Source: Deroplatys truncata (lineage: Eukaryota; Arthropoda; Insecta; Mantodea; Mantidae). Taken from it: 64,000 nt of DNA. The stretch's first letter is position 1, and every line of letters begins with the position of its first letter. The notes below the pieces were generated by a model. The model did not search any database. It saw nothing but the letters and a program-made list of their open reading frames with translations, and had not been told where the DNA came from. The position numbers were made by a program, and so were the translations under genes. This document shows positions 10,866 through 22,203 of the stretch, piece after piece. The DNA is taken from contig CM060988.1 of assembly GCA_030765065.1 (NCBI GenBank), forward strand, positions 178,911,065 through 178,975,064. The letters are read 5' to 3'.

Positions 10866-11671
10866 GTTGCAACGTTCTATACCTAGATTTTACATGTTTT
10901 GAGACTCCTTCAACCCAAAAAGTATTTTTAGAAAAAGCTGTATATGTGTAACTCTTAACAGCATACCTAAAAATTTGATCTGTACCAGATTTGGTATTTA
11001 ACTTCAGTATTCTTCCATGAGTACGACCTGAAGGTTTTCAAGAAAATTTGCCCATCTACAGCTACCTCTAAATTTCCGAATATTTTTCTTTTCTAAAAAA
11101 TGGCTGTAACAATTTTAATTAAAATATCATATACTAAAGATATTTACACGAAAAATAAAATGTATATCTTGCCTTTTCTGGAAACAGCCTGTGAAGTCCT
11201 CTTCATTCGGAGAAAATTTTGTATAGTCTTGTGTAACTGGTAAACGTTAAGCGATTGACGAAAACGTTCTACACGAAAAATGTAGATCTGTTTAAAACAG
11301 GCAATTTGTTTAAAGTAAGTTTTTTTCATAGAATAAGCCATTTCTGAGATATACATTGATAAACGTTCGAACTATTAATTACTTGGTCACTCTTTTTTTA
11401 AAGTACTGTCAACATAAAGTTGTTTCTCGCGATGTCATGGAAACAGTATGGAATTTTAAGTTCAGCATATAGCGTCCAGTTCTTAAACATGTGAGTATCG
11501 CTGTTTTCTTTTTATTCTGACGAAACGTGTAATACAGGTATTTCTGGAAAGGCTTAGCTGTATTAAAATGCAGTAGATAGGAAAACAAGCTTTAGTAAGA
11601 ATAGTTTGTAAGGCCACTAATAAACGATAGAGGGTAGCGAAAGTCGTGTGAATATATCACATCATATTTTT
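10866..11671 (+). mobile_element. family H element, subfamily B, 5' truncated
   Basis: It starts within the conserved region (ctagattttacatgttttg) and keeps the full 3' end: gcgaaagtcgtgtg, then cacatcat and a T run at 11667-11671. The stem here is gtgtg/cacat, so pairing is kept with a changed base. The next H copy begins in the same T run. Confidence 0.6.
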
Positions 11672-12479
11672 ACTTTCTCTACTACGTATAGTAAGTAGGG
11701 GAAGTATTGTATTCCACCCAAAAATTCGATACCAAGAATTCACCGAAAATATATGTTTTGAGGCCCCCTGAATTCAAAAAAAGCATTTTTGGAAACATGT
11801 CCGTATGTGTGCCTGTGTGTACGTCTGTGTGTCTGTGAATACCATAACTCAGAAACGAACAGTTGGATAAACACCAAACTTGGTATTTAGGTTCAGTATC
11901 TTCCAGAGATGCGACACGAAGGTTTTCAAGAAAATCCCCCCATCCCAGATTACCCTTTACATGGAACATTTTTCGAAAATTTTAATTTTCTCAAAAATGG
12001 CTCTAACAATTTTGATTAAAATATCATATGTTTAAGATATTTTCATGACAAATGAAATGTATATCTCGAATTTTCTGGGGATGTCTCCAAAAGTATTCTT
12101 CATTGTGAACGACTTTTGCATAGCTGGTAAACCATAAGAGATAGACACAACACACAATTTATGTCATACATTTTTGTTGTTCAGTGAACCATTTTCGAGA
12201 TATTGCTTGTTATTCCCTTAAATTTTCCAATACTTATACTTTTTCTCAAATGGGAATTCGTTATTCATTTTTTTATGCCCTGGACATGCAAAGAGAATGG
12301 AATGCTCCACATAGCAACCAGCTCTTAAAACATTTGACTATAGCTCAAAGCCTGCCATATTCCCCTTGCATCTGCAAGAAAATTAGCAATAAGATTAACA
12401 TGAAGCATATGGAGAATAAGTGTTTGTAAAAATAGTTTGTATCAGAGAAAGTCATGTGAGTGTAGCACATCAGATTTTT
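11672..12479 (+). mobile_element. family H element, subfamily A
   Basis: Complete ends with an internal deletion around 12150. The 5' actttctctact is at 11673. The 3' hairpin and cacatcag are followed by ttttt, ending about 12479. Confidence 0.65.
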
Positions 12480-13164
12480 AAGAAAGGGTCCGTGCATGTG
12501 TGTGTGTCCGTGTGTCTGCGAGCAGCATAACAAAAAATGAAAATTCGGATCAACACCAAACTTGGCATTTAAGTACAGTACCTTCCAAAGATGCAGCACA
12601 AAGATTTACAAAAAAATCCCTCCCAACCCAAACTACACTTTAAATGGAACAATTGTCGAAATATTTTATTTTCTAAAAAATGGCTCTAACGATTTTGATT
12701 AAAATACTACATATAAATTGTATTTAAATTACAAATAAAAAGGTATATCTTGCATTTTCTGGGAACAGCCTGTGAAGTCCTCTTCATTCGGAGGGAATTT
12801 TGTAATATCTTGTATAACTGGTAAACGTTAAGCGATAGACGAAATCCTTCTACACAAGAAATGTATATCTGTTTAAAACACACAATTTATTTTAAAATAA
12901 GCTTTTTCGTGGCATAAGCCGTTTCTGAGATATCCGCATAAAGGTTCGAATTGTTCATTATTTGGTCACTCGTTTAAAATACTGTAAACATTCAATTGTT
13001 TCTCGCGATGTCATGGAAACAGTGTGGAATTTTAAGGTCAGCATATAGCGTCCAGTTCTTAAACATATGACTATCGCTGTTCTCTTTGTATCTATAACGA
13101 TATGTGTAATGTAGCTATTTCTGCAAAGGTTTATTTGGATTAAAATGTAGTAGATAGAAAAAAA
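12480..13164 (+). mobile_element. family H element, subfamily B, host of a nested copy (left part)
   Basis: It starts at the internal position just upstream of the (TG)n tract (agaaagggtccgtgcatgtg). It runs through subfamily B blocks to gtagtagatagaaaa, where a reverse H copy is inserted. It resumes at 13963. Confidence 0.6.
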
Positions 13165-13962
13165 TTCTGATGTGTTACACTCACATGACTTTCTCTACTC
13201 TTGTACAAACTATTTTTACAAACGCTTATTCTCCATATGCTTCATGTTAATCGAGATGTTAATCTTATTGCTAATTTTCCTGTAGGTGCAAGGGGAATAT
13301 GGTAGGCTTTAACCGATAGTCAAATATTTTAGGAGCTGGTTGCTATGTGGCGCATTCCATTCTGTAGTACATAAAAAATTAATAGCGAATTCCCATTCGA
13401 GAAAAAGTATTCGAAAATTTAAGGGAATAACAAGCAATATCTCGAAAATGGTTCACTCAACAAAAAAATGTATATGACATAAATTGTGTATTTTAACAGC
13501 ATCTACATTTTTGTGTAGTAAAATCTTGTCTATCTCTTATGGTTTACCAGTTATGCAAACGTCGCTCACAATGAAGAATACCTTTGGAGACATTCCCAGA
13601 AAATTCGAGATATACATTTCATTTGTCATGAAAATATCTTAAACATATGATATTTTAATCAAAATCCTTAAAGCTATTTTTGAGAAAATTAAAATTTTCG
13701 AAAAATGTTCCATGTAAAGGGTATCCTGGGGTGGGGGGATTTTCTTGAAAACCTTCGTGTCGCATCTCTGGAAAATACTGAACCTAAATGCCAAGTTTCG
13801 TGTTTATCCGACTGTTCGTTTCTGAGTTATGCTGTTCACAGACACACACACGCTTTTTTGGATTTAGGGTGCCTCAAAACATGTATTTCCGGTGAAATCT
13901 CGGTATCGAACTTTTGGGTGGAATACAATACTTCCCCTACTTACTATACGTAGTAGAGAAAA
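13165..13962 (-). mobile_element. family H element, subfamily A, nested, reverse
   Basis: This is a full copy in reverse: ctgatgtgttacactcacat at its 3' end and tacgtagtagagaaaa at its 5' end. It interrupts the subfamily B copy between tagatagaaaa and taagctttagtaag, an internal A/T run. Uninterrupted B copies such as 21893-21913 show the empty site. Confidence 0.7.
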
Positions 13963-14037
13963 TAATAAGCTTTAGTAAGACTAGTTTGTATACCCCTAGT
14001 ATACGATAGGGGTGGAGAAAGTCATGTGAGTGTGTCA
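13963..14037 (+). mobile_element. family H, subfamily B, 3' end (right part of host copy)
   Basis: taagctttagtaagactag continues to ggtggagaaagtcatgtgag, the expected 3' end of the copy that starts at 12480. Confidence 0.6.
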
Positions 14038-14610
14038 CAACTTTGCTTTAGAGCCTTTTTAGTTCCCCAAGGTGATGTTAACCTTACCTGTCTGTTCCTC
14101 CACTTTCAAACCGTTGACAGAGATGGGCACTGCGTATACCGCCAGTCACACGGTAGGCTGTTTGCAATGTCTAAGACATTGGGCGATGGGGTCGCTACAT
14201 CCCTACGCCATTACACCTATAATGTGTGATTTCTGGCAAAATCGACATGTAAAATAATCCCTGAATCGGAGTACTCAGGTTTTGACTCCCATTTGGGACT
14301 TCGATGTATGTTGCACCGCTTTTTAGGGCGCCCCAATATTGACTCTTTGATGCAATTAGCACAAGTTGGCAAGTACCTCCCGCAAATTTCCACTCGCTAG
14401 CGAATTCCTCCATTAAATCATGAACCCTCTTATCATAGAGGTTCAGTAACAAAGCTATGCAAATTGGCCTCAGATAAGGGTACTTAATCTCCCCCTGAAC
14501 GCCCCCCCCCGCGTATAACTCGGGAGCCCTTTTCATTAGGCGAGCCACGCGCACAGCTTCTCAGCTCTATATAGGTATTACGTCTCTTGAAACGTTTAAA
14601 ATAAATGAGT
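14038..14610. other. unannotated spacer
   Basis: A 119-codon reverse frame (14195-14554) crosses this GC-richer stretch. It has no motif I recognise and no supporting context, so no gene is called. Confidence 0.4.
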
Positions 14611-14615
14611 AGACT

Positions 14616-14846
14616 TTTACTTTCTCCACCTCCTACCTAATCTAGAGAAGTAATTCCGTTCGAATTAAAAACACCCCACTGAAACTTCACTAGAGATATC
14701 TATTATTTTTTTGGACTTATGAGCCCAAATGAAAGACGTGTTTACTTTCTGTACCACCAGATTCACCAGAAATACATGTTTTGAGCTCCCTGGATCCAAA
14801 AAGCATTATTACAAAAACGCCTATGTAGTGTGTGTGTGTATGTGTG

Positions 14847-14885
<39 letters not shown>

Positions 14886-14888
14886 ATA
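14616..14888 (+). mobile_element. family H element, subfamily B, host of R insertion (left part)
   Basis: It has a diverged 5' end (tttactttctccacctccta), the block acatgttttgagctccctgg and a long (GT)n tract (14829-14882). It is interrupted inside gtacataactc by a family R element and resumes at 15896 with aaaaacgaaaagtcagttaa. Joined, the two sides restore the usual H sequence. Confidence 0.65.
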
Positions 14889-14892
14889 ACTC

Positions 14893-15634
14893 TGAGACAG
14901 TATTTTTAACACTTATGATTTCCGTCTAATTATATAATATAAAATATAATAACAGCCCGCCTTAAACCAATATGTGTATAATATAATATACATAATCTAT
15001 GTAACAGACATTGTATTAATGTTTATATTATTGTATACATGTATAATAATGTTATGTGAATGTATTACGTAATTTAACAATGTTAGAGCTGTGAGTATAT
15101 AGGTAAAAAGTTCCTAACAATGAGATAACAATGAGGTAACCCTGAGACAATAATGAATTGGAAAGTTTAATAATGCTACTGGTAATTCTTGGAGCAACAA
15201 TAATGTAATTTTTGAGACAGTTTATAAATAGCCAATCAACAACCAGAAAAGGCTTAAGTTAAATAAAAGTATTCTATTGGAGTAGGATTAGCCAATCAGA
15301 AACTGAAATAGAGCAAATTGTACAAATTCAGGCGCCAGTTGCTGGTAGACAGCGTTCCTAACTGGACGTGAGACGCGTCCTCGAGAAGTTTAATACGTAT
15401 TCAGTGTGAGACGAGAATATTATAAAGTTTACGTGTTAAATAGTGCAAGTAATTAATAAATAATCTCACAGCTCTTTATATCAGTGAAGTGTTATTTAAT
15501 CGTGTCAAGGATTAATAAAAGGAGTGAAGTAAAAAAAATTATAATTTGTGTAAGCCTACATTCTTTAGCCGCATCACACCCTGTTAAGAAATACATGTTT
15601 CTACAAATTAATACTGACGCAACCGAGTCAAACA

Positions 15635-15679
<45 letters not shown>

Positions 15680-15891
15680 TAAAGAAAACATACAAATACA
15701 AAGTTAATTTTTAAACATTGGGGCGAAGGCCACCGGAAAGTAAACTTGGGGCGAAGGCCACCGGAAAGTGAACGTTAGGGCGAAGGCTACCGAAACTTTG
15801 TACTATACGTGGGGATACAATACAACTCCTCCTAAAATTAACTTCCTTCAAATTGGCTTTCCATACGTGAAGCAACAACCGTTTTCCTTCA
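14893..15891 (+). mobile_element. family R element (LTR-like), complete, ACTC duplication
   Basis: 999 bases, starting TGAGACAG and ending TTTTCCTTCA, flanked by ACTC at 14889-14892 and 15892-15895. It contains an (AT)n tract at 15639-15674 and three tandem copies of the roughly 33-base ggcgaagg(c/t)(c/t)accggaaa unit at 15718-15800. No coding sequence. Confidence 0.75.
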
Positions 15892-15895
15892 ACTC

Positions 15896-16440
15896 AAAAA
15901 CGAAAAGTCAGTTAAACACTGAACATTTTAACAAAATTCCCTTACTTCAAACTATCTTTACATGGAATATTTTACAAAAATTTTTATTTCCTAAAAAATG
16001 GCTCCAACTGTTTTGATTAACATGCCATATATTAAAGATATTTATGTGACAAACAAAGTGTATATCTTAAATTTTCTGCTAATAGTATGCGAAGTCCTCT
16101 TCAGTTGGGAGAACTTCTTGTATAACTAGTAAACGTTAAGCGATAGACGAAAACGTACTGCATAAAAATGTCGATATCTTTAAAACACACAATTTATTTC
16201 AAATAACGTTTCTATGGCATCAACCATTTCCGACATATCCTTATAAATGGTTTCAATTGTTCAATACTTCGTCAATCTTTTGAAGTGCAGTCGATGTTTG
16301 ACCGCTTCTCGCGATGTACGGAATTTTAAGGTCAGCATACAGCGCCCAGTTCGTAAACACTTGTTTATCGCTGTTCTCTTTGTATCTATAACGAATTGTG
16401 TAATATAGCTATTTTAGAAGGGTTTATTTGGATTAAAATA
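15896..16440 (+). mobile_element. family H, subfamily B (right part of host copy)
   Basis: This is the continuation after the R insertion, through tatcgctgttctctttgta to gattaaaataaagtaaata. The normal 3' terminal segment does not follow; it appears inverted in the next entry. Confidence 0.6.
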
Positions 16441-16540
16441 AAGTAAATACAGAAATACTGAAGCGATACACTCACATGACTTTCACTACCTCTGTGTTTA
16501 TTATTGGATATAAAAAATATTCTTACTAAAGCTTATTACT
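16441..16540 (-). mobile_element. inverted family H subfamily B 3' end
   Basis: gatacactcacatgactttc through attcttactaaagcttatt is the reverse complement of a B 3' end. It stops at aagcttatt, exactly where another H copy begins. This is the same internal A/T-run site used by the nested copy at 13165-13962. Confidence 0.6.
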
Positions 16541-16902
16541 TTCTCTGCTACGTATAGTAAGTAGGGGAAGTATTGCATTCCACCCAAAAATTTGATACCG
16601 AAATTTCACCGGAAAATACATGTTTTGGGACCCTCTAAATCCAACAAAAAGCATTTTTGGAAACATGTCCGTGTGTGTGTATCTGTGAACAGCATAACTC
16701 AGAAACGAACAGTCGGATAAACACCAAACTTGATATTTAGGTTCAGTATCTTCCAGAGATGCAACACGAAGGTTTTCAAGAAAATCCCCCCACCCTTTAC
16801 ATGGAACATTTTTCGAAAATTTTAATTTTCTTAAAAATGGCTCTAACGATTTTGATTAAAATATTATATGTTTAAGATATTTTCATGACAAATAAAATGT
16901 CA
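16541..16902 (+). mobile_element. family H element, subfamily A, 3' truncated
   Basis: Intact 5' end (actttctctgctacg) and (GT)n region. It stops after acaaataaaatgt. Confidence 0.6.
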
Positions 16903-16931
16903 CACACGGACATGTTTCCTAAAATGTTTTT
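16903..16931 (-). mobile_element. family H fragment, reverse (left part of split copy)
   Basis: cacacacggacatgtttcct and aaaatgttttt form the left flank of the nested copy at 16932. The right flank starts at 17867 with ggattcagggtg. Confidence 0.6.
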
Positions 16932-17866
16932 TACTTTCTCTACTACGTATAGTAAGTAGGGGAAGTATTGTATTCCACCCAAAAATTCGATACCAAGATT
17001 TCACCGGAAATACATGTTTTGAGATCCCCTGAATCCATAAAAAGCATTTTTGGAAACATGTCCGTGTGTGTATCTATGTGCCTGTCTGGCTGTGTGACTG
17101 TCTGTGTGTCTGTCTGTCTGTGAACAGCATAACTCAGAAACGAACAGTCGGATAAACACCAAACTTGGTATTTAGGTTCAGTATCTTCCAGAGATGCGAC
17201 ACGAAGGTTTTCAAGAAAATCCCCCCACCCCAGATTACCCTTTACATGGAACATTCTTCGAAAATTTTAATTTCCTCAAAAATGGCTCTAACGATTTTGA
17301 TTAAAATATCATATGTTTAAGATATTTTCATGACAAATAAAATGTATATCTCGTATTTTCTGGGAATGTCTCCAAAAGTATTCTTCATTGTGAACGACTT
17401 TTGGTAAACTGGTAAACCATAAGAGATAGACAATATTTTACTACACAAAAATGTAGATCGCGTTAAAATCACGATTTATGTCATATACATTTTTTTTGTT
17501 GAGTGAACCATTTTCGAGATATTGCTTGTTATTCCCTTAAATTTTTCAATACTTATTTTTTCAAATGGGAATTCGTTATTCATTTTTTTGTCTTGGATAT
17601 GCAAAGAGTATTAATCTGTGGCAAAGGGAATGGTGCTGCACCTAGCAACCAGCTATTAAGAGATATGTATGCGCTTAAAGGCTACTGTATTTCTATATTG
17701 CTCTTGTAAATATATATTCCACTTACATATACAAGAAAATTAGCAATAAGATAGTCTGCAAATGTTTATCTTGATTAACATGAAGTAGATGGAGAATAAG
17801 CGTTTGTAAAAATAGTTTGTACAAGAGTAGAGAAAGTCATGTGAGTGTACCACATCAGATTTTTTG
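16932..17866 (+). mobile_element. family H element, subfamily A, nested
   Basis: Full-length, about 930 bases. Its 5' motif is at 16933, its microsatellite is imperfect (gtgtgtctgtctgtctgtg) and its 3' hairpin ends near 17860. It is inserted in the T run between aaaatg and ggattcagg of a reverse H copy. Confidence 0.7.
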
Positions 17867-17970
17867 GATTCAGGGTGTCTCAAAAGATATATTTCCGGTG
17901 AAATCTCGGTATCGAATTTTTGGGTGGAATGCAATACTTCCTCTACATACTATACGTAGTAGAGAAAGTA
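17867..17970 (-). mobile_element. family H 5' end, reverse (right part of split copy)
   Basis: ggattcagggtgtctcaaaa through tacgtagtagagaaagtaaa is the 5' end of the copy whose left part is at 16903-16931. Confidence 0.65.
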
Positions 17971-18840
17971 AAAAACTAAAAGACCTTGGCTGCCCTATCG
18001 CACGTGTGGAACTATCTAGCTGTCTCTCCCGCTAGAGGTCGAGGTGACCAAAACACAAGAAGCGTCACGGAAAACCTGAATCATAAGTGGCGCAGATTTC
18101 CTTTTAGCTTTCGATATATCCAACGGAAGAAAACACTTTTACAACAGTAATTTGTAGAAAGAAAAAGCAATATGAATGTAAGACATAAAATATCCCTTCT
18201 AAATAAATTACTACGACAGACATGTATTTTAAAACCATGTCTAAGTGTAACGTCGTATATCTCCCCCACCCCCTCCCGACCTCCCAGCACTTACAGTTCA
18301 AAGAGAGTGCATTTAACGACGGCCAAGCAGGGTCACAGCTTTGAACCAAATGAGGCAGCAGAGTTATGGTAATACATTCGTCATCGCATTTGACAATTCT
18401 CTTGATAAATCTATCATCCCTGTGTTGAGTGATGAACCGATGACAAATTTCCATTCCAGTTGTGTGGTCAGTTCATCATGCCTGTCTCACTTCATAGATC
18501 ATTATGCTCTTGATGACGTATTTATGACATGTTTTCCCCTATTTCTTACAAAATTTCTTCTGTAATTTGGTAACTTTTCTTAAACACTAATGCTTATGGT
18601 TTAGTAAAAGAAAAACTAAAAATCTGGTTTCTCTATCCACACTTCTACAGTGTGATCCATAACCAGTTTAATGGGCCATAACCCTTGAGCAAATAATAGG
18701 GCACATATGCAACTTTGGGAGATTATAATAACAATTAGAAGGCTACATTCTTCATTCCTCCTCAGAGCAAATGTTGGAATGTACCCTCCACCGGCATCCA
18801 TACATATCTGCTTTTGGGCAGCTGATTTGGAAAGAGGTTT
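17971..18840. other. unannotated spacer
   Basis: No repeat family or motif-bearing frame recognised up to the LINE remnant. The 190-codon reverse frame (18616-19188) overlaps that remnant antisense and looks like a shadow. Confidence 0.4.
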
Positions 18841-19467
18841 GACGAGAATAGGCATGGGGTCAGTATGGTAAACAGCTAAAACAAATGACAAAAACATATG
18901 GACAGGAGTCAAAAGAAGACTAAGCGACATCAACCAACAGGAAATAGAATCGGATTGTAAAATTAAACCTTCTCTAAGTCTAGCAAATGAAATAAAATTG
19001 AACTGGTGTAAAGAGGCATATATAATTAATTTAGGAAGAAAGGAAAGATCAGGAATGGCATGGTTTAGACTGGAGGGCACAGAAAATGACTGACGATTCT
19101 GGCAGAAGAATCTGCCCATACTGTGATTTGGATGAGGACTGGGTACATATTTTGGCGAAATGTACACAGTGGGAGAACCAGAGAACAATTAAACTCAAAG
19201 AAAAATTCTTAAGTCCCTCAAGAAAGAGGGAGCTACTGGCTGGCCAGAGGAACTGGCAAAACATGGCTAAAGTGCGCGAAGCTAGGTAAAATTTGTTCAG
19301 TTAGACAAAGGTAATTTATCTGTATTTTGTTTTGTTTTCTTTTTCTGTTGTTTATTTTGTCACCATATTGTATCTTAAATCTGTATGTACAGGCAATGGC
19401 CCCTGCTTTAAATACTTGTGTAATAACTTCAATAATTTGAAACCAATAAAGACACCTTATCTATCTA
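18841..19467 (+). pseudogene. 3' end of a LINE reverse-transcriptase gene
   Basis: The C-terminal part of a non-LTR retrotransposon polyprotein. One frame reads NEIKLNWCKEAYIINLG up to a stop near 19090. After a frameshift, RICPYCDLDEDWVHILAKC gives the Cys/His cluster usual at the C-terminus of LINE ORF2, ending in a stop near 19289. A 3' UTR follows with AATAAA at 19445-19450 and a short (CTAT)n tail at 19459-19467. The catalytic RT core is absent, so this is a 5'-truncated, frameshifted copy. The clade is not determined. Confidence 0.65.
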
Positions 19468-19531
19468 TATGTCTGCAATAGTTTCACCATATTCTGTGAC
19501 CTTTTACGAAAGGTTTCCTTGTCGATGTTAC

Positions 19532-20106
19532 TTATTTCGTATCTAAAGATCCAGGGAGTTCAGTTGTTGCCCAAGGTCTATTTTTATACAGACTATTTTT
19601 AAGATACCCCCATAAGAAAACGTCTGGCGATGTTAGGTCAGGTGATCTGGAGGGCCACAGATCTTTGGAGATTATTCGATTATCAAAGAAACTGGTTAAA
19701 AGTCGTATGGAGCAGTAGAGGTATGACACGTTGCTCCATCTTGCTGAAAATAACATTCTGTCAATTGAATATCATCCAGGTGCTCCACAAATGTACTGAA
19801 GATGCTCGTATAAACTGCAGTGTCTACGGTCGTATCAAAGAAAATGGGGCCAACAATCCTGGAAGCTGACACGGCGCACCATACACCAACCTTTTCATCA
19901 TGCAGTAGTGTTTCGTGGATGATATGAGGCTTTACAGCAGCCCAGTATCTGCTGTTGATGTAGCCTGACAGATAAAACCATGCCTCATCTGTAAACCACG
20001 GTATGCAGAGAATGTCTGAACGTGGAATAAGAAAACAATGAAACCATCGACAATAACACATTGGTTTTTCATGATCTGCTTCTTTCAATTGCTGCACCAT
20101 ATGCAC
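19532..20106 (-). pseudogene. DUF4817-type transposase, catalytic part, broken
   Basis: Two frames cover the DDE domain. The first (20106-19696) has FTDEAWFYLSGYINSRYWAA with the first Asp, the PHIIHE block, the GVWCAVSASRIVGPIFF block, and FQQDGATCHTS with the second Asp. The second (19756-19532) has DLWPSRSPDLTSPDVFLWGY with the third acidic position. Both frames come from one gene with a frameshift between them. The N-terminal HTH is missing and no terminal repeats are seen: a LINE tail lies on the left and an H copy on the right. The group is related to Tc1/mariner-like IS630 transposases. Confidence 0.7.
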
Positions 20107-20171
20107 TCTACAGCTTTCATACTAGCGATAAAATTGTTGCCTTTGTTGGAACATCGCCCACGTTGAATTCT

Positions 20172-21070
20172 TTTTACTTTCTCTTCTACGTAGAGTAAGT
20201 AGGGGAAGTATTGTATTCCAACCAAAAATTCAATACCGAGATTTCACCGGAAATATATGTTTTGAGACCCCCTAAATTCAAAAAAAAAACTTTTTTGGAA
20301 ACATGACCGTGTGTGTGTCTGTGTGTGAACACCATAACTCACAAACGAACAGTCGGATAAACACCAAACTTGGTATTTAGGTTCAGCATCTTCCAGAGAT
20401 GCGACACGAAGGTTTTCAACAAAATCCCCCCACCCCAGATTACCCTTTACATGGAAGATTTTTCGAAAATTTTAATTTTCTCAAAAATGGCTCTAACGAT
20501 TTTGATTAAAGTATCATATGTTTACGATATTTGTATGACAAACAAAATGTATATCTTGAATTTTCTGGGAATGTCTCCAAAAGTATTCTTCATTTGAACG
20601 ACTTTTGCATAACTGGTAAACCATAAGAAATAGACAAAATTTAACTACACAAAAAATGTAGATCGCGTTAAAGTACACAATTTATGTCATATATATTTTT
20701 TTGTTGAGTGGACCATTTTCGAGATATTTCTTGTTATTCCCTTACATTTTTCAATACTTATTTTCTCAAGTGGGAATTCGTTATTCATTTTTTTGTCTTG
20801 GATATGCAAAAAGTATTAATCTGTGACAAAGAGAATGGTGCTGCACCTAGCAACCAGCTATTAAGAGATATGTATGTGCTTAAAGGCGGCTGTATTTCTA
20901 TATTGCCCTTGTAAATATATATTCCCCTTACATCTACAATAAACTTAGCAATAAGATAGAGTCTGCAAATGTTTATCTCGATTAACATGAAGTAGATGGA
21001 GAATAAGCGTTTGTAAAAATAGTTTGTACAAGAGTAGAGAAAGTCATGTGAGTGTAACACATCAGATTTT
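20172..21070 (+). mobile_element. family H element, subfamily A
   Basis: Full-length. actttctcttctacg starts at 20176 and the 3' gtagagaaagtcatgtg and cacatcag end at about 21066 in a T run. Its right neighbour is the 3' part of another H copy starting mid-element. Confidence 0.65.
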
Positions 21071-21301
21071 TATGTCCTAGACATGCAAAGAGAATAGAAT
21101 GCGCCACATAGCAACCAGCTCTTAAAACATTTGACTATCGCTTAAAGCCTACCATTTTTCCCTTGCACCTACAAGAAAATTGGCAATAAGATAGTTTCTG
21201 CAAATGTTTATCTCGATTAACATGAAGTAGACGGAGAATAAGCGTTTGTAAAAATAGTTTTACAAAAGTAGAGAAAGTCATGTGAGTGCAACACATCACA
21301 T
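21071..21301 (+). mobile_element. family H 3' part, subfamily A
   Basis: It begins at tatgtcctagacatgcaaag and keeps the 3' end (agtagagaaagtcatgtg, cacatcac, T run). Confidence 0.55.
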
Positions 21302-21988
21302 TTTTGGAAACATATCCGTGTGTGTGTGTCTGTTTCTGTGAACACGATAACTCAAAAACAAAAAGTCTGATAAATACCAAACTTGGTATTTTGGTTCAGT
21401 ACCTTCCAAAGATGCGACACGAAGATTTTCAACAAAATGCCCCCTCACCAAACTAACCTTTACATGAAACATTCTTCAAACATTTTTATTTTATAAAAAA
21501 TAGCTTTAACGATTTTTATTAAAATATCCTATAACAAAGTTGTTTGCATTGCAAATAAAATGTATACCTTGAATTTTTCGGGAATAGTCTATGAAGTCCT
21601 CTTCATTCGAAAGGACGAAAACGTACTACACAAAAATGTAGACATCTTTAAAACACGCTTCTAAGATATCCGTTATTAAAGATTCGAAATCTTATTTCTT
21701 GTTCATTCCCTTAAACTCCTTTCAACATTCAGTTGTTTCTGGCTGATATCATGGAAACAGTGTGGAATTTTAAGACAGCATATAGCGTCCAGTTCTTAAA
21801 CATTTGACTATCGCTGTTCTCTTTGTGTCTATAATGAAATGTGTAATGTAGCTATTTCTGCAAAGGTTTATTTGGATTAAAATGTAGTAGATAGAAGAAT
21901 AAGCTTTAATTAGAATAGTTTGTATACCCAGCAATAAAGGTGGAGGATAGAGAAAGTCATGTGAATGTATCACATTAGATTTTTTTAC
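21302..21988 (+). mobile_element. family H element, subfamily B, 5' truncated
   Basis: It begins at ggaaacatatccgtgtgtg immediately after the T run ending the preceding copy. It then runs through subfamily B blocks to agagaaagtcatgtgaatg and cacattag. Confidence 0.6.
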
Positions 21989-22203
21989 AACTCCTGTTAC
22001 TGTAAGATAGTTAATATTGCTTGTGTTACTTCGTTTTGCTTACAAATATAATAACCGTGAGGATGAAGTTTGTGGTTATAAAATTAAATTGAAACCTCCT
22101 TTCGACCGATGAATTAATGGCATGGTTGCCATCTACCAGTATGACCGACTACGAAATAAAAGTCACATACATAAAAAATCAAGAAAACCTGTTACATATG
22201 TGT

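Noticed and set aside
10715..10951. 78-codon forward frame as a secreted peptide gene
   Set aside because: It overlaps the start of a family H copy and has no conserved features.
14195..14554. 119-codon reverse frame as a host exon
   Set aside because: No recognisable domain, splice context or start context; a chance frame in a GC-richer patch is more likely.
15718..15800. Three regularly spaced repeats resembling a small CRISPR array
   Set aside because: The context is eukaryotic, the repeats are directly tandem without unique spacers, and they lie at a fixed place inside family R elements.
17503..17709. Recurring small forward frames starting MNHFRDI in family H (also 6473, 12184, 20708, 36309)
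   Set aside because: They differ in length and frame between copies, use the non-coding body, and begin at a fixed sequence feature rather than under apparent constraint.
18616..19188. 190-codon reverse frame
   Set aside because: It lies antisense to the LINE C-terminal remnant, has no motif, and is best explained as a shadow frame.
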